This document shows, piece by piece, positions 1 through 8,249 of a DNA stretch of 15,316 nucleotides (its first letter is position 1; each line of letters starts with the position of its first letter). Where the stretch lies: positions 1-15,316 of the forward strand of contig CAZSPL010000077.1 in NCBI GenBank assembly GCA_964608735.1, in the 5' to 3' direction. The stretch is from CAZSPL01 sp964608735 (GTDB taxonomy: Bacteria > JAJVIF01 > JAPKYR01 > CAZSPL01). Both the position numbers and the translations under genes were made by a program. The notes below the pieces were generated by a model that searched no databases, was not told where the DNA came from, and was given only the letters and a program-made list of their open reading frames with translations.

Positions 1-1103
1 CCTATCAGGATCTTCTCGAACGACAACTCGATATTACGGTACCCGGCGAGGTTTGCGCCGATCTCGCGGACGGTTTCGACATTGCGAAGCAGCGCCGACA
101 AACGGGTTTCGTCCCCTACCGCCCCCGCGCCGATTCTCGAATAGAGCTCGCGCGTGAGATCCTCGGTGAGGATCTTGCCCTTGTCATATTCCCTCAGTTT
201 ATCCTTTGTACTTTCGGCCCCGGTCAGATAATTAACCGGCGTGAAATTCTCGATTTTTCCCGCTATGAACATCTTCAGCCCTGGAATGTCCAGTCCTCGT
301 GGGAGCATCTGACGGTAGTTCCACCGGCCCTCGACGGCGCCGAGCAATGCCTGGAGCGGACCCTTGAGATAAAAGGCGAATTCATCGGGCGGTATCTCGA
401 TCAGGCCGTCGACAAAAGTCTTTAACAATGCCGTGTATGGCTCATCCTCGCGCTTGCCTTTCTTCCCTGTCACCGCAACGGCAGCGTCGGCGTAAATTTC
501 CCGCGCGCCCAGGCCGAACCGCCCGCTCGATGCGGCCCGGTCGATTTGTTCGGATGATGCTTCCGGGAAAACATCGCGAAGCGCATCCCGTGTTTCTGAG
601 ATCCCCGACGGCCTGAAATCGATGTGTATGCACCGGGAACAGATCGTGGGGAGAAGCTTCTCGGCGCGTGATGTGATGAGGATGAACCTCAGGTGCGCCG
701 GGGGTTCTTCGAGGGTCTTGAGAAGTATATTCGCGGCGGTTTCATTGACCCGCTCGAAGTCGTCGATGATGACGATGCGATGCGTGGATATTCGCGGCGA
801 TATGACGACTTCGTTGGTGAGTTGACGCATCTGCTCGGCTTTGATTTCCGCGATGGATGAGCTTATGAGCAGGTCGGAGAATGTCCCCATCGCTACCTGG
901 CGGCAATGCAGGCATTGGCACCCAGAGTCGCCGTCCTCGAGGCAGTTGAATGCCCTGGCGAAAGTGAACGCCGTGACGAATTTCCCCATTCCGCCGGGCC
1001 CGGTAAGCATGAGTGCGTGCGGCATCCTGTCCCGGTCGGTGATGAAATTCGAGAAGAACCGCTTCGGTATCTCGTGCCCGAGTATGCCGTCGAAGATTGC
1101 CAT
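1..1103 (-). CDS. holB: DNA polymerase III delta' subunit (clamp loader), partial at the left edge
   Basis: Read from ATG 1103 the frame is open to base 1: 367 codons and two extra bases, no stop. The N-terminal AAA+ domain shows GPGGMGK (35–41), zinc cysteines at 54, 62, 64 and 67 (CQCLHC pattern), a Walker-B-like VIIDDFERVN (111–120), LLKTLEEPP (127–135), and the SRC motif (156–158). A collar domain follows, ending in LAGYRNIELSFEKILI, so the C-terminus is close. Delta' opens and closes the beta clamp with the tau/gamma and delta subunits. After GK comes Phe rather than Thr or Ser, which argues against normal ATP binding, as is known for delta' in E. coli. No Shine-Dalgarno precedes the ATG, but an in-frame stop about 75 bases upstream limits choices. 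It follows yaaR as in Bacillus, and the two probably form one operon. Confidence 0.93.
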   Translation of the reverse strand, partial: MAIFDGILGHEIPKRFFSNFITDRDRMPHALMLTGPGGMGKFVTAFTFARAFNCLEDGDSGCQCLHCRQVAMGTFSDLLISSSIAEIKAEQMRQLTNEVVISPRISTHRIVIIDDFERVNETAANILLKTLEEPPAHLRFILITSRAEKLLPTICSRCIHIDFRPSGISETRDALRDVFPEASSEQIDRAASSGRFGLGAREIYADAAVAVTGKKGKREDEPYTALLKTFVDGLIEIPPDEFAFYLKGPLQALLGAVEGRWNYRQMLPRGLDIPGLKMFIAGKIENFTPVNYLTGAESTKDKLREYDKGKILTEDLTRELYSRIGAGAVGDETRLSALLRNVETVREIGANLAGYRNIELSFEKILI

Positions 1104-1175
1104 CGCGAAGATTTTATAGGTTGAAAGGCTGGATGTCCAATGAAAGGATTTACATTAGTGGGCCCGCGACGCGTG

Positions 1176-1616
1176 TTACCTGTAGAGGTCGAGCAGCATC
1201 CCGCGGACTTCCTCTACCCCTCTCACCAGTTCTTCGATGTCCATTATTTCATCGAGGAACAGGTGATACAGGTCTTCGAGCCTTGTATCGATCTTTTTCA
1301 CCAGCACCATGTGCCGCTGGCGTCCAGTCAGGGTCATCTCGCTGGTCTGCTGGACATCGTACGCCTGGTCGAGGAACATTTTTATGAACCGCGCGACACG
1401 TTCGCGGTATTCCTTGTAATGGTCCAGTCGCGGGTTTTCCTTTAGCTGTTCGCTCGATTCATCTATTTCCTTGAACAGCTTTTCAAGTTCCGATTCGACT
1501 TTACCCGTCGATGCGGAGCTGAGGACATCATGGAAAGCCGTGCTTCCCGCGGAGTCGACCCGCTTTTTGCCGGAATTCCTTTTTCCCGCAGTACCTCTTA
1601 TCGGATTAATCTTCAT
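1176..1616 (-). CDS. yaaR: YaaR family protein (DUF327)
   Basis: The 146-residue, highly charged helical protein resembles Bacillus YaaR. It has an N-terminal KINPIR motif, a Lys/Ser-rich disordered start (1–30), FHDVL, then helices including LKENPRLDHYKEYRERVARF and FIKMFLDQAYDVQQTSEM. The conserved end reads IDTRLEDLYHLFLDE then VRGMLLDLYR. Its function is not established. The family is usually beside holB, as here, which suggests a link to DNA metabolism, signalling or cell division. The start ATG 1616 lies inside the preceding gene (11-base overlap), with no Shine-Dalgarno of its own that I rely on. The stop at 1176 is followed by a 72-base gap before holB. The usual tmk–yaaQ genes upstream are missing and replaced by a secreted protein gene. 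Confidence 0.88.
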   Translation of the reverse strand: MKINPIRGTAGKRNSGKKRVDSAGSTAFHDVLSSASTGKVESELEKLFKEIDESSEQLKENPRLDHYKEYRERVARFIKMFLDQAYDVQQTSEMTLTGRQRHMVLVKKIDTRLEDLYHLFLDEIMDIEELVRGVEEVRGMLLDLYR

Positions 1617-2871
1617 CTTTCCAGTCTTTATTTACCGGCCCTCCCGCGAGGACGTCGTCTTTTATCATATTCTTCACTCCCTCTTCAATTGTGCGTTTTA
1701 TCACTGATTTCGTGATGCCGTCCTCGTTCTCATCGAGTTCGCGGTAACCCACGAAATCGGCATACCCGGCCTTGGACCGCCAGAAGATCTGCCCACCGGT
1801 GCAATCGACGATCGCGAATTCCATATCGCATGCAACGCGCACTTCGGGGACAAACGCGTCCCTCGTGATATCGGGAGGGAGGTCGAAATTAACCATGTCC
1901 GTGATGATGAATGCGTCAACAGAATATTCCTGGCCCAGTTCGACCGCGCGTTCAAATAAAACCCCGCCACCCCAGATATTTTCATCGAACTCCATCATAT
2001 CGACCTCGAGGCCCTCGATCTTGGAAAGCTCGTCGCTCAACTGCTCCGTAGCTCCCTTGATAAGGTCGGGCCTTTTGGCCTGGTCATTAATTTCGACAAC
2101 GCCGATGCGCTTGATCGGCGGCACATCGTAGTCTTTTGAGATGGAGAGCAATTGAAGCGGTTCCGTGCCTTCATTGACGGTTTCCGGCGTCAAAGGTTGT
2201 TCTGAATAACCCGTGATGCCAGGCTGCGATGTAGACATAACCGGCATTTCTGACGCCTGCACAGGCACCTCGACGGTCGAACGCAGCAGCCCGGCGGTAC
2301 CGAATGATATTTCGCTGAACGCGATTTGCGCCTTCAGGCTGAGATCGTCGTTGAACTGGTAGAGGAAGCCGTCATAGAGATGGAGGTTGCCGTTCATCTC
2401 GGCTGCATCGCGCGCAAGAGATATCTGGCTGAGAGCCCCGGCTTCGGCCTGCGCGACCGCGAAGCCGATCTTCGCGCCGGTGAACGGCGTGAGGATACTG
2501 CCGTCGTCTCCAAGCGAAGCGGTTTCCATCGACTGGTAATCAACGGCCTCGATGGTGGTGGAGAATGCCATCTCGCTAAGTTTCTCGCCATCCTGGGAAA
2601 AGGCGTACTGGTAGCCGTTATGGTATGTCACGCCGCCGTCGGCGAAAACCGCATCATCGGCGGTGATGAGTATCCAGTCGCTGGAGTACTTGTATGCCAG
2701 GTGGAATACGTCGGAGTAACCGTCTTCCGATGAGCCTCCGGCGAACAGCATGTCGGTGGCGGATACCCATACGAGCGGATAATCCGGTTGCGCGGCTTCC
2801 TGGGCGGATGCTGGCAATACAAGTAATAAAAGAATGATGCTTAGCAAAAGAAAGCGTATTTTCGTAAACAT
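1606..2871 (-). CDS. Secreted protein with a propeller-like N-terminal part and a possible CsgG/TolB-like C-terminal domain
   Basis: The chosen start is ATG 2871, because GAGGG lies eight bases before it and a signal peptide starts here (cleavage after ASA at 21–23), rather than an in-frame ATG at 2889. The precursor is 421 residues and there is no lipobox. Residues 83–105 and 167–187 are related: each has a Gly-aromatic-x-Tyr-x-Phe pattern, then Asp-x-x-Leu, then Ala-Phe-Ser, as in beta-propeller blades. A Pro/Thr/Ser-rich linker (about 206–240) leads to a C-terminal domain (about 253–405). This has IKRIGVVEIND, then VDAFIITDMVNF, then FAIVDCTGGQIFWRS, a pattern of alternating strands and helices. 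It resembles periplasmic CsgG-, TolB-N- or GNA1162-like proteins by eye only. It overlaps yaaR by 11 bases, so the two are coupled. Function is unknown. Confidence 0.8.
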   Translation of the reverse strand: MFTKIRFLLLSIILLLLVLPASAQEAAQPDYPLVWVSATDMLFAGGSSEDGYSDVFHLAYKYSSDWILITADDAVFADGGVTYHNGYQYAFSQDGEKLSEMAFSTTIEAVDYQSMETASLGDDGSILTPFTGAKIGFAVAQAEAGALSQISLARDAAEMNGNLHLYDGFLYQFNDDLSLKAQIAFSEISFGTAGLLRSTVEVPVQASEMPVMSTSQPGITGYSEQPLTPETVNEGTEPLQLLSISKDYDVPPIKRIGVVEINDQAKRPDLIKGATEQLSDELSKIEGLEVDMMEFDENIWGGGVLFERAVELGQEYSVDAFIITDMVNFDLPPDITRDAFVPEVRVACDMEFAIVDCTGGQIFWRSKAGYADFVGYRELDENEDGITKSVIKRTIEEGVKNMIKDDVLAGGPVNKDWKDED

Positions 2872-2918
2872 AGGTTCGCCCTCAGTCAAACTTAATCGAC
2901 TTAAAGTTGTACTAAAGA

Positions 2919-2947
2919 ATTATATCATAGCCCGAAGGGGTAAAGTC
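2919..2947 (-). promoter_or_regulatory. Possible promoter before the CsgG-like secreted protein gene
   Basis: On the minus strand a perfect TATAAT box (2924–2919) follows the xer stop by about 20 bases. At 17 bases upstream the sequence GACTTT (2947–2942) is a poor -35, so activity may need an activator or be weak. The ATG at 2871 is about 48 bases downstream. Confidence 0.4.
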
Positions 2948-3920
2948 ACGGCTTGGATGCCGATGAGTTGTTTGAATCGCCAAGGGGATGGCTTTCCGCG
3001 TGCACTTTCTTGAGCCTGCCGGTTTCCATATGCGTGTATTTCTGCACCGTGCTGAGCGATGAATGGCCGAGGAGTTCCTGGATCGTGCGAAGATCGGCGC
3101 CCCCTTCGAGCATGTGCGTTGCGAATGAATGCCTCAGCGCATGGGGTGTGATGTCGATATCGATACCCGCCCGCAGCCCGGCTTTCTTCACGATTCGCTG
3201 GATGCTTCGCGACGTAAGCCGTCTGCCGTTCCTGCTGATGAACAGCGCCGCTTCGCCGGGCTTGAGATTTTCCTCACGGAAGATGAGATATCTTTTAATT
3301 GCCCGGAGCGCATATTCACCGAGCATCACGACGCGTTCCTTCGATCCCTTGCCGAGTACCATCGCCGAGCCGGATGAAAAATCAATGCCGTCCACATTCA
3401 TCCCGGCTATCTCGCTCACCCGGCACCCCGTCGCGTAGAGGGTTTCAAGAATCGCCATGTTGCGTACGGCCGTGAAATCGTCGCCGGATGCCGCTTCGAG
3501 GAGCTCGACCATTTCCTTTCGCGACAGGTGGGCCGGGAGATGTTTCGGTTTTCTCGGGAGCTCGATGTAGCGCGAGAAATCATCATCCATGAATCCCCGC
3601 GCTGCTATGAAACCGAGAAATTTCTTCAGGCCGACGAGTTTTCTTTCCTGCGACGCCGCGGCGAGCCTCGAAGTATCTTTCTTAATAGGCAGATTGAGAT
3701 GCCTGCTCGAACCGAGCATCCGGCAATATTCCCTTATGATTTCGGCGGAAAGCTCAACATCTTCACCGCCGGATGCCTTGTCTTCGAGGAATGAGATGAA
3801 TGATTTAACATCGGATGCATATGCCTCGACTGTATTTGAAGAAAGCCGGCGTTCGCCACGAAGGTGGTTCAGGAAGGGCACCAGGCTTTGCCAGAGGATT
3901 TCTATGGAATTAGCCATCAT
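2946..3920 (-). CDS. xerC: Tyrosine recombinase of the XerC/XerD family
   Basis: The 324-residue protein has an N-terminal SAM-like DNA-binding domain (about 10–110) and a catalytic domain (about 130–310). The active-site residues are all visible: Arg167 in GCRVSE, Lys191 in LGKGSKERV, His260 and Arg263 in HALRHSFATHM, His286 in LLGHSS, and nucleophile Tyr295 in QKYTHME. Xer recombinases resolve chromosome dimers at dif. The trmFO neighbour and this length favour XerC rather than an integrase of a mobile element, though XerD or a single Xer cannot be excluded. The N-domain holds an extra stretch (about 71–90, SSRHLNLPIKKDTSRLAAAS) compared with typical Xer proteins. A Ser/Asn/Lys tail (about 311–324) is also extra. 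Start is ATG 3920, or the next codon, also ATG. It overlaps trmFO by 11 bases. I see no dif-like site in the window. Confidence 0.93.
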   Translation of the reverse strand: MMANSIEILWQSLVPFLNHLRGERRLSSNTVEAYASDVKSFISFLEDKASGGEDVELSAEIIREYCRMLGSSRHLNLPIKKDTSRLAAASQERKLVGLKKFLGFIAARGFMDDDFSRYIELPRKPKHLPAHLSRKEMVELLEAASGDDFTAVRNMAILETLYATGCRVSEIAGMNVDGIDFSSGSAMVLGKGSKERVVMLGEYALRAIKRYLIFREENLKPGEAALFISRNGRRLTSRSIQRIVKKAGLRAGIDIDITPHALRHSFATHMLEGGADLRTIQELLGHSSLSTVQKYTHMETGRLKKVHAESHPLGDSNNSSASKP

Positions 3921-5256
3921 CGATGTCCGTCGTGGCCCCGGGTTCTATTCCCATGCTTTTGAGCCACACGTTCATATTATCGATTGCGATGCGCGCTCTT
4001 ATTCTCTCCCTCTCCTTCTTTCCCCTTATTTTGCCTGCCGGTGGCGGTAGCAGCCCGAACTGCGCCTGGACCGGGTTGAAATGTTTTGCCGGGGCGGATG
4101 TCAGCGCGGCGAGCAACGCGCCTGACATGGTGGCGGCCGGCGGGATGAATTCGGGCGCGCATGTCAGTTTCATCGCGATGTTCCGCGCGGCATAGAATCC
4201 GGTGGCGATGGCTTCGAGATAGCCTTCCCCTCCCGCGAGCTGCCCGGCGATAAATGTATGGGGGAATTTTTTCAGCGACAAATCGGTATTCAGAAGCTCG
4301 GGAGCATCGAGATATGCGTTGATGTGCATCATGCCGTAACGCGCGAACCGGGCGTTTGCCAGCGCGGGAAGTTTCCGCAGCAACGCTTTCTGCGCGCCTT
4401 GCGTGAGACGTGTCTGAAATCCGACAATGTTATAGACATCGCCTGATATCGTCTCTCGCCTTAACTGCATTACGGCGAACGGATTCTTCCCGGTCGCGGG
4501 GTTGGCAAGCCCCTTGGGCTTGAGAGGACCGAAAGCGAGGGCCTCGCGTCCGCGGGAAGCGATAACTTCGACGGGCAGGCAGGCTTCGAACAACTTGTCC
4601 GGCTCGAATTCCCTTATCTCGACGCGGTCGGCATCGAGCAAGTCGTCAACAAGCCGGTTGTATTCGAACTCATTTAACGGAATATTCAAATAATCATCGC
4701 CGCCGTATCCATAGCGCGATGCGTAGAACGCATGCGACATATCTATCGAATCGAGAAAGATGCTCGGTGAGATGGCATCGAAGAAATGCAGGAAATCAGA
4801 GCCGAGGGCGCCGGAAATTGCCAGCATGAATTCGGGAGAAGTAAGGGGCCCGGTCGCGATTATCGATGGCTCACCAGGCCAGGATTTCATCTCTCCCCTT
4901 GTTAGTTCGATGTTTGAATCGTGGGCGATCGTTTCTGTTATCTCAGCGGAAGCCAGCGCCTGGTCGACGGCGAATGCCTGCCCGGCGGGGACGGCGTATT
5001 TGCGGAATATCCCGGGCAACGACGCGCCCGCCATTTCGAGTTCCCTCAGAAGGAGCCCCTTCGCTTTCAAGGGGGAACTGGAACCGAATGAGTTGGAGCA
5101 TACGAGTTCGGCGAGGTTGGATGTTCGATGCGCCGGGGTCATTACCGACGGGCGCATTTCATGTACCCGGCATTCGATGCCGAGCCGCGAAAGCGTAAGC
5201 GCCGCCTCGCTTCCGGCGAGGCCGCCTCCGATAATTTCGATTATGGTTGAATTCAT
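3910..5256 (-). CDS. trmFO: Folate-dependent tRNA m5U54 methyltransferase TrmFO (Gid)
   Basis: The 448-residue flavoprotein begins with the FAD-binding dinucleotide motif IIGGGLAGSEAALTL (8–22), then VHEMRPSVMTPAHRTSNLAE and LVCSNSFGS with Cys53. Cys226 sits in LFEACLPVE. Cys53 and Cys226 carry the same numbers as the two catalytic cysteines studied in the Bacillus subtilis enzyme (recalled from the literature). The C-terminus holds the usual FIAGQLAGGEGYLEAIATG segment. TrmFO methylates uridine 54 in the tRNA T-loop, using methylene-tetrahydrofolate as carbon source and FADH2 as reductant. The start overlaps the upstream membrane protein by ATGA. The stop (3910) overlaps the start of the Xer recombinase gene by 11 bases. 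The trmFO–xer order is common in Firmicutes and related groups. No defect is seen. Confidence 0.97.
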   Translation of the reverse strand: MNSTIIEIIGGGLAGSEAALTLSRLGIECRVHEMRPSVMTPAHRTSNLAELVCSNSFGSSSPLKAKGLLLRELEMAGASLPGIFRKYAVPAGQAFAVDQALASAEITETIAHDSNIELTRGEMKSWPGEPSIIATGPLTSPEFMLAISGALGSDFLHFFDAISPSIFLDSIDMSHAFYASRYGYGGDDYLNIPLNEFEYNRLVDDLLDADRVEIREFEPDKLFEACLPVEVIASRGREALAFGPLKPKGLANPATGKNPFAVMQLRRETISGDVYNIVGFQTRLTQGAQKALLRKLPALANARFARYGMMHINAYLDAPELLNTDLSLKKFPHTFIAGQLAGGEGYLEAIATGFYAARNIAMKLTCAPEFIPPAATMSGALLAALTSAPAKHFNPVQAQFGLLPPPAGKIRGKKERERIRARIAIDNMNVWLKSMGIEPGATTDIDDG

Positions 5257-5654
5257 GGACCGGCCGGGCTTTCTTCGGGCTCAGGTTTCTTTTTCCTGTT
5301 AAGCATATCCACTTCCCTGTATACGGTTCTCAATACGACCCATGAGAGCCACAGGATAGTTAAGATCATGCCAATCCTGATGAGAGTTAGCAACGGGGTG
5401 TAATCCTTGATTTCTTCTACACGGCCTTCCTTCTTATACTTGTACAGGTTGTTGGCCTTGCTTATAGCCACTTGCCGCTCGGTCTTGGAGTTTGAGTACA
5501 GCATCTCGTCTGAGCTCTTGGCCATCGCATCGTCGTATTCCCTCTGGTTCATTCCCACTTTCGATTGATAATGCCGCGGTAATGCGATCAGGCAGACGAG
5601 CAGTGCCGCCAGGATGACGCATTTGATAATCAGACCTCTGTATTTAGTCGCCAT
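5253..5654 (-). CDS. Small two-helix membrane protein of unknown function
   Basis: The 133-residue protein matches no family I recognise. A first hydrophobic helix (about 8–26, GLIIKCVILAALLVCLIAL) follows a short basic start. A charged central region (27–84) holds a likely helix with many Lys/Glu. A second membrane helix (about 87–110, LLTLIRIGMILTILWLSWVV) is followed by a basic and Pro/Glu-rich tail. By the positive-inside rule, the ends may face the cytoplasm with the centre outside. Its stop codon overlaps the trmFO start by ATGA (5253–5256), so translation of the two is coupled, and the reading frame is very probably real. ATG 5654 has no good Shine-Dalgarno. A -10-like TATTAAT lies directly before it but is too close to be convincing. 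Function cannot be inferred from trmFO, which is soluble. Confidence 0.75.
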   Translation of the reverse strand: MATKYRGLIIKCVILAALLVCLIALPRHYQSKVGMNQREYDDAMAKSSDEMLYSNSKTERQVAISKANNLYKYKKEGRVEEIKDYTPLLTLIRIGMILTILWLSWVVLRTVYREVDMLNRKKKPEPEESPAGP

Positions 5655-5723
5655 TTCATTATTAATATCCGTGCCCGGGGGGAATCGCGGCTTTACGTGA
5701 ATAAATGTCTCTTAATATGATTG

Positions 5724-8219
5724 TTAAGACTCAATATTACCGGGGGTGCGCCTTCGACGGGATCGCATTATATTGTCGGCTTTCCTTAGTCCTTCCATAG
5801 CATCGGCGCCGTACGCCGCCGCGCCTATCCTCTCGGCATACTTCGATGTCAGCACCGCCCCGCCGACAATAACGGCGCTGTCGATTTGCGCATTGGCGAG
5901 CATATCGACGATCTTATTCATCTCGGTCATGGTTGTCGTCATCAAGGAACTGAGCGCGACAATATCCGCTTGGTCCTGGCGGGCCGCTTCGACGATATCC
6001 TCGGCGAGGACATTCACGCCAAGGTCGTGTATGAGATAACCTGCATTTCCGAGCACCATTCTCACGAGGTTCTTCCCGATATCATGGATATCACCGTGTA
6101 CCGTCGCGAGTACTACTTTACCCTTTACGGTCCTCGCTTTACGCTTCTGATGCCGTTTTATTTCATCGAGGCAAGCCTTGAATGCCTCGCTTGCGAGCAG
6201 CGCTTCGGGAAGGAAGAAATCCGACGCGCTGAACATGTGGCTGACCCGCTCCATTGCCGGAATCAGCGCGGCATCGAGAAGCCGATCCGGGTCCTCGCCC
6301 GACTGGATGAGCTTCCGCACGATGCTCGAACCGGCATTGCCGTCCCCTTCCATTATGCACTTTATAAGTCGCTGGATATCATTTTTGACAGGCTTGGGTT
6401 CAGCGGATTTTTTCGCCGGGGTTTTGGCTGATTTCTTCGCCGTTTCATCGACGAGACCGAGCGACTGCCCGTTCGCAGTGAGCATCTTGAGTATCCGCGC
6501 ATCCTTGGGCGCTTTGCCTGTAAGCACATTCGCGGCGTAGATAAATCCCATCACTACCCTGCTCAACGGATTCACGATGACCGCATCGAGGCCGGCTTCC
6601 GCCGCCATCGAAAGGAACGACGAATTTATCATCTCGCGCTGCGGCATGCCGTGGGAAATATTCGACAGGCCGATACTCGTATTGACGCCAAGCTCGGTCT
6701 TCAGCAACCGCAGTGTTTCGAGAGTAACCGCCCCGGCGTTGGCATCGGAACCGATAGTGAGGGTGAGGGGATCGAAGATTAAATCATCTTTTGTAAGCCC
6801 GGCCTTCTCGGCGGCTGCAAGAATCCTCTGAGCCACGCGTACCCGTCCCTCCGGAGTTTCCGGGATGCCTTTCGCGTCGAGGCACAATGCTATCAACGCG
6901 GCGCCGAAACGCTTTGCCATCGGGAGCAGGACGTTGAGCTTGGATGGACCCCCGGTCGTTGAATTTATCAGCGGCCTTCCGACCGCGGCTTTTAACCCGG
7001 CTTCTATGACATTGACCGATATGCTGTCTATCGAAAGCGGCAGCGCGGTGACTTTCTGTGCTTCGCGAATCGCGTTTCGCATAAGCCACGCTTCATCGCC
7101 CCCGGGAATTCCGACATTGACATCGAGCATCCGCGCGCCGGCCTGAGTCTGTGTTCGCGCTTCCCTCGCAAGCCGGGTAAATATGCCCGACTCAAGTTCC
7201 TCCGAAAGCAGTTTCCGCCCCGTCGGGTTTATTCTTTCCCCGATCGCAATAAGGGGGTACCCGTGACCGATGCGTACGGTCTGCCCTGCCGATGTCAGCC
7301 TGCATACGGGTCCGGTTTTTTCAACCGTTCTTCTTTTGACTACTCCCCTGCCCTTCACCGCTCCGGCGATCGCCCTTGTATGCTCTGGTGTCGAGCCGCA
7401 GCACGAACCGATGATGGAGCATCCGGCATTGGCGAAGCCCGATGCATATTCCCCCATCCTTGACGCGCCCATCGGGAAGACAGTGCGCCCGCCCCGGGCT
7501 ATGCGCGGCATCCCGGCATTCGGTTTTACCGATACCGGAATCGAGCTCTCCCTGCAGAGGATTTCCGCTATCGGAAGCATCAGCTTCGGGCCGAGGCTGC
7601 AGTTGATACCGAGCGCGATTGGATCGAACGGCTCTATCGACGAAACGAGCGTAAGCGGGTCGGTGCCCCAGATGGTGCGCCCGTTCTCGCTGAACGTAAG
7701 GTTGGCGATTATCGGCGTCCCGGGGGATGCTTCACGGCAAGCCATCAACGCCGCGCGCAGCTCACCGAGGTCGCTCATCGTTTCTATCGCGAACAGATCG
7801 ACCCCTTCGGCGGCGATATGCGACGCCTGTTCGTGGAAAACATCGAATATCTCCTCGAACCGCACATCGCCGAACGGCTCCATCAGCTTGCCGGTGGGGC
7901 CGATGCTTGCCGCGATGAGCGCGCGGCCGCGGGATGCCTTCCTCGCCGATTTAACCGCTGCCCTGTTGAGGTCTTCGACGCGGTATCCCATCCCATGCCG
8001 GAATAAAAGGATACGGTTAGCGCCGAACGTGTTGGTGGTGATTATATCGGCGCCCGCATCGATATAACTCTCATGCGCGCGAGCGATTAAATCCGGCTCG
8101 ACGACGTTGAGAAGCTCGAGCGGTTCGACAAGCTCACCTTTCAGGCGCATGAGGAATGTGCCCATCGCTCCGTCGAAGACGAGTATTTCTTTCCCGAGTT
8201 TTTCAAGTCCAGGCTTCAT
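5724..8219 (-). CDS. metH: Cobalamin-dependent methionine synthase, short form without reactivation domain
   Basis: The 831-residue protein has the first three modules of MetH in order. The homocysteine-binding barrel (about 1–290) carries zinc ligands Cys207 in GINCSLGP and Cys273–Cys274 in GSCCGSTPEH. The methyltetrahydrofolate-binding pterin domain (about 322–580) has IGERINPTGRKLL and DPLTLTIGSD. The cobalamin module has a four-helix cap (about 613–698, SASDFFLPEALLASEAF) and a Rossmann domain (about 699–815) with GDIHDIG, whose His712 should be the cobalt lower ligand. A Lys/Ala/Pro linker (593–612) precedes the cap. The protein ends after this module, so the C-terminal SAM-binding activation domain of the long E. 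coli enzyme (about 1230 residues) is absent. Short forms are known in Thermotoga and elsewhere and need separate reactivation. It methylates homocysteine to methionine. The start ATG 8219 has no clear Shine-Dalgarno, and a terminator lies 28 bases before it. Confidence 0.96.
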   Translation of the reverse strand: MKPGLEKLGKEILVFDGAMGTFLMRLKGELVEPLELLNVVEPDLIARAHESYIDAGADIITTNTFGANRILLFRHGMGYRVEDLNRAAVKSARKASRGRALIAASIGPTGKLMEPFGDVRFEEIFDVFHEQASHIAAEGVDLFAIETMSDLGELRAALMACREASPGTPIIANLTFSENGRTIWGTDPLTLVSSIEPFDPIALGINCSLGPKLMLPIAEILCRESSIPVSVKPNAGMPRIARGGRTVFPMGASRMGEYASGFANAGCSIIGSCCGSTPEHTRAIAGAVKGRGVVKRRTVEKTGPVCRLTSAGQTVRIGHGYPLIAIGERINPTGRKLLSEELESGIFTRLAREARTQTQAGARMLDVNVGIPGGDEAWLMRNAIREAQKVTALPLSIDSISVNVIEAGLKAAVGRPLINSTTGGPSKLNVLLPMAKRFGAALIALCLDAKGIPETPEGRVRVAQRILAAAEKAGLTKDDLIFDPLTLTIGSDANAGAVTLETLRLLKTELGVNTSIGLSNISHGMPQREMINSSFLSMAAEAGLDAVIVNPLSRVVMGFIYAANVLTGKAPKDARILKMLTANGQSLGLVDETAKKSAKTPAKKSAEPKPVKNDIQRLIKCIMEGDGNAGSSIVRKLIQSGEDPDRLLDAALIPAMERVSHMFSASDFFLPEALLASEAFKACLDEIKRHQKRKARTVKGKVVLATVHGDIHDIGKNLVRMVLGNAGYLIHDLGVNVLAEDIVEAARQDQADIVALSSLMTTTMTEMNKIVDMLANAQIDSAVIVGGAVLTSKYAERIGAAAYGADAMEGLRKADNIMRSRRRRTPGNIES

Positions 8220-8225
8220 TTCTAT

Positions 8226-8249
8226 TCAGCCAATAAATCAGCCAATAAA
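8226..8249 (-). repeat. Perfect tandem duplication of a 12-base unit before metH
   Basis: The unit TTTATTGGCTGA on the minus strand occurs twice back to back (8249–8238 and 8237–8226). The first copy forms part of the terminator's T-run. The second ends six bases before the metH ATG. It looks like replication slippage. No Shine-Dalgarno sequence is visible in it. Confidence 0.85.

Noticed and set aside
442..633. 63-residue minus-strand open frame within holB
   Set aside because: It is out of frame with the continuous holB reading frame through the same bases, and is Arg-rich as is usual for shadows.
7270..8067. 265-residue plus-strand open frame opposite metH
   Set aside because: A shadow of the GC-rich metH coding sequence, with no ribosome binding site or recognisable domain.
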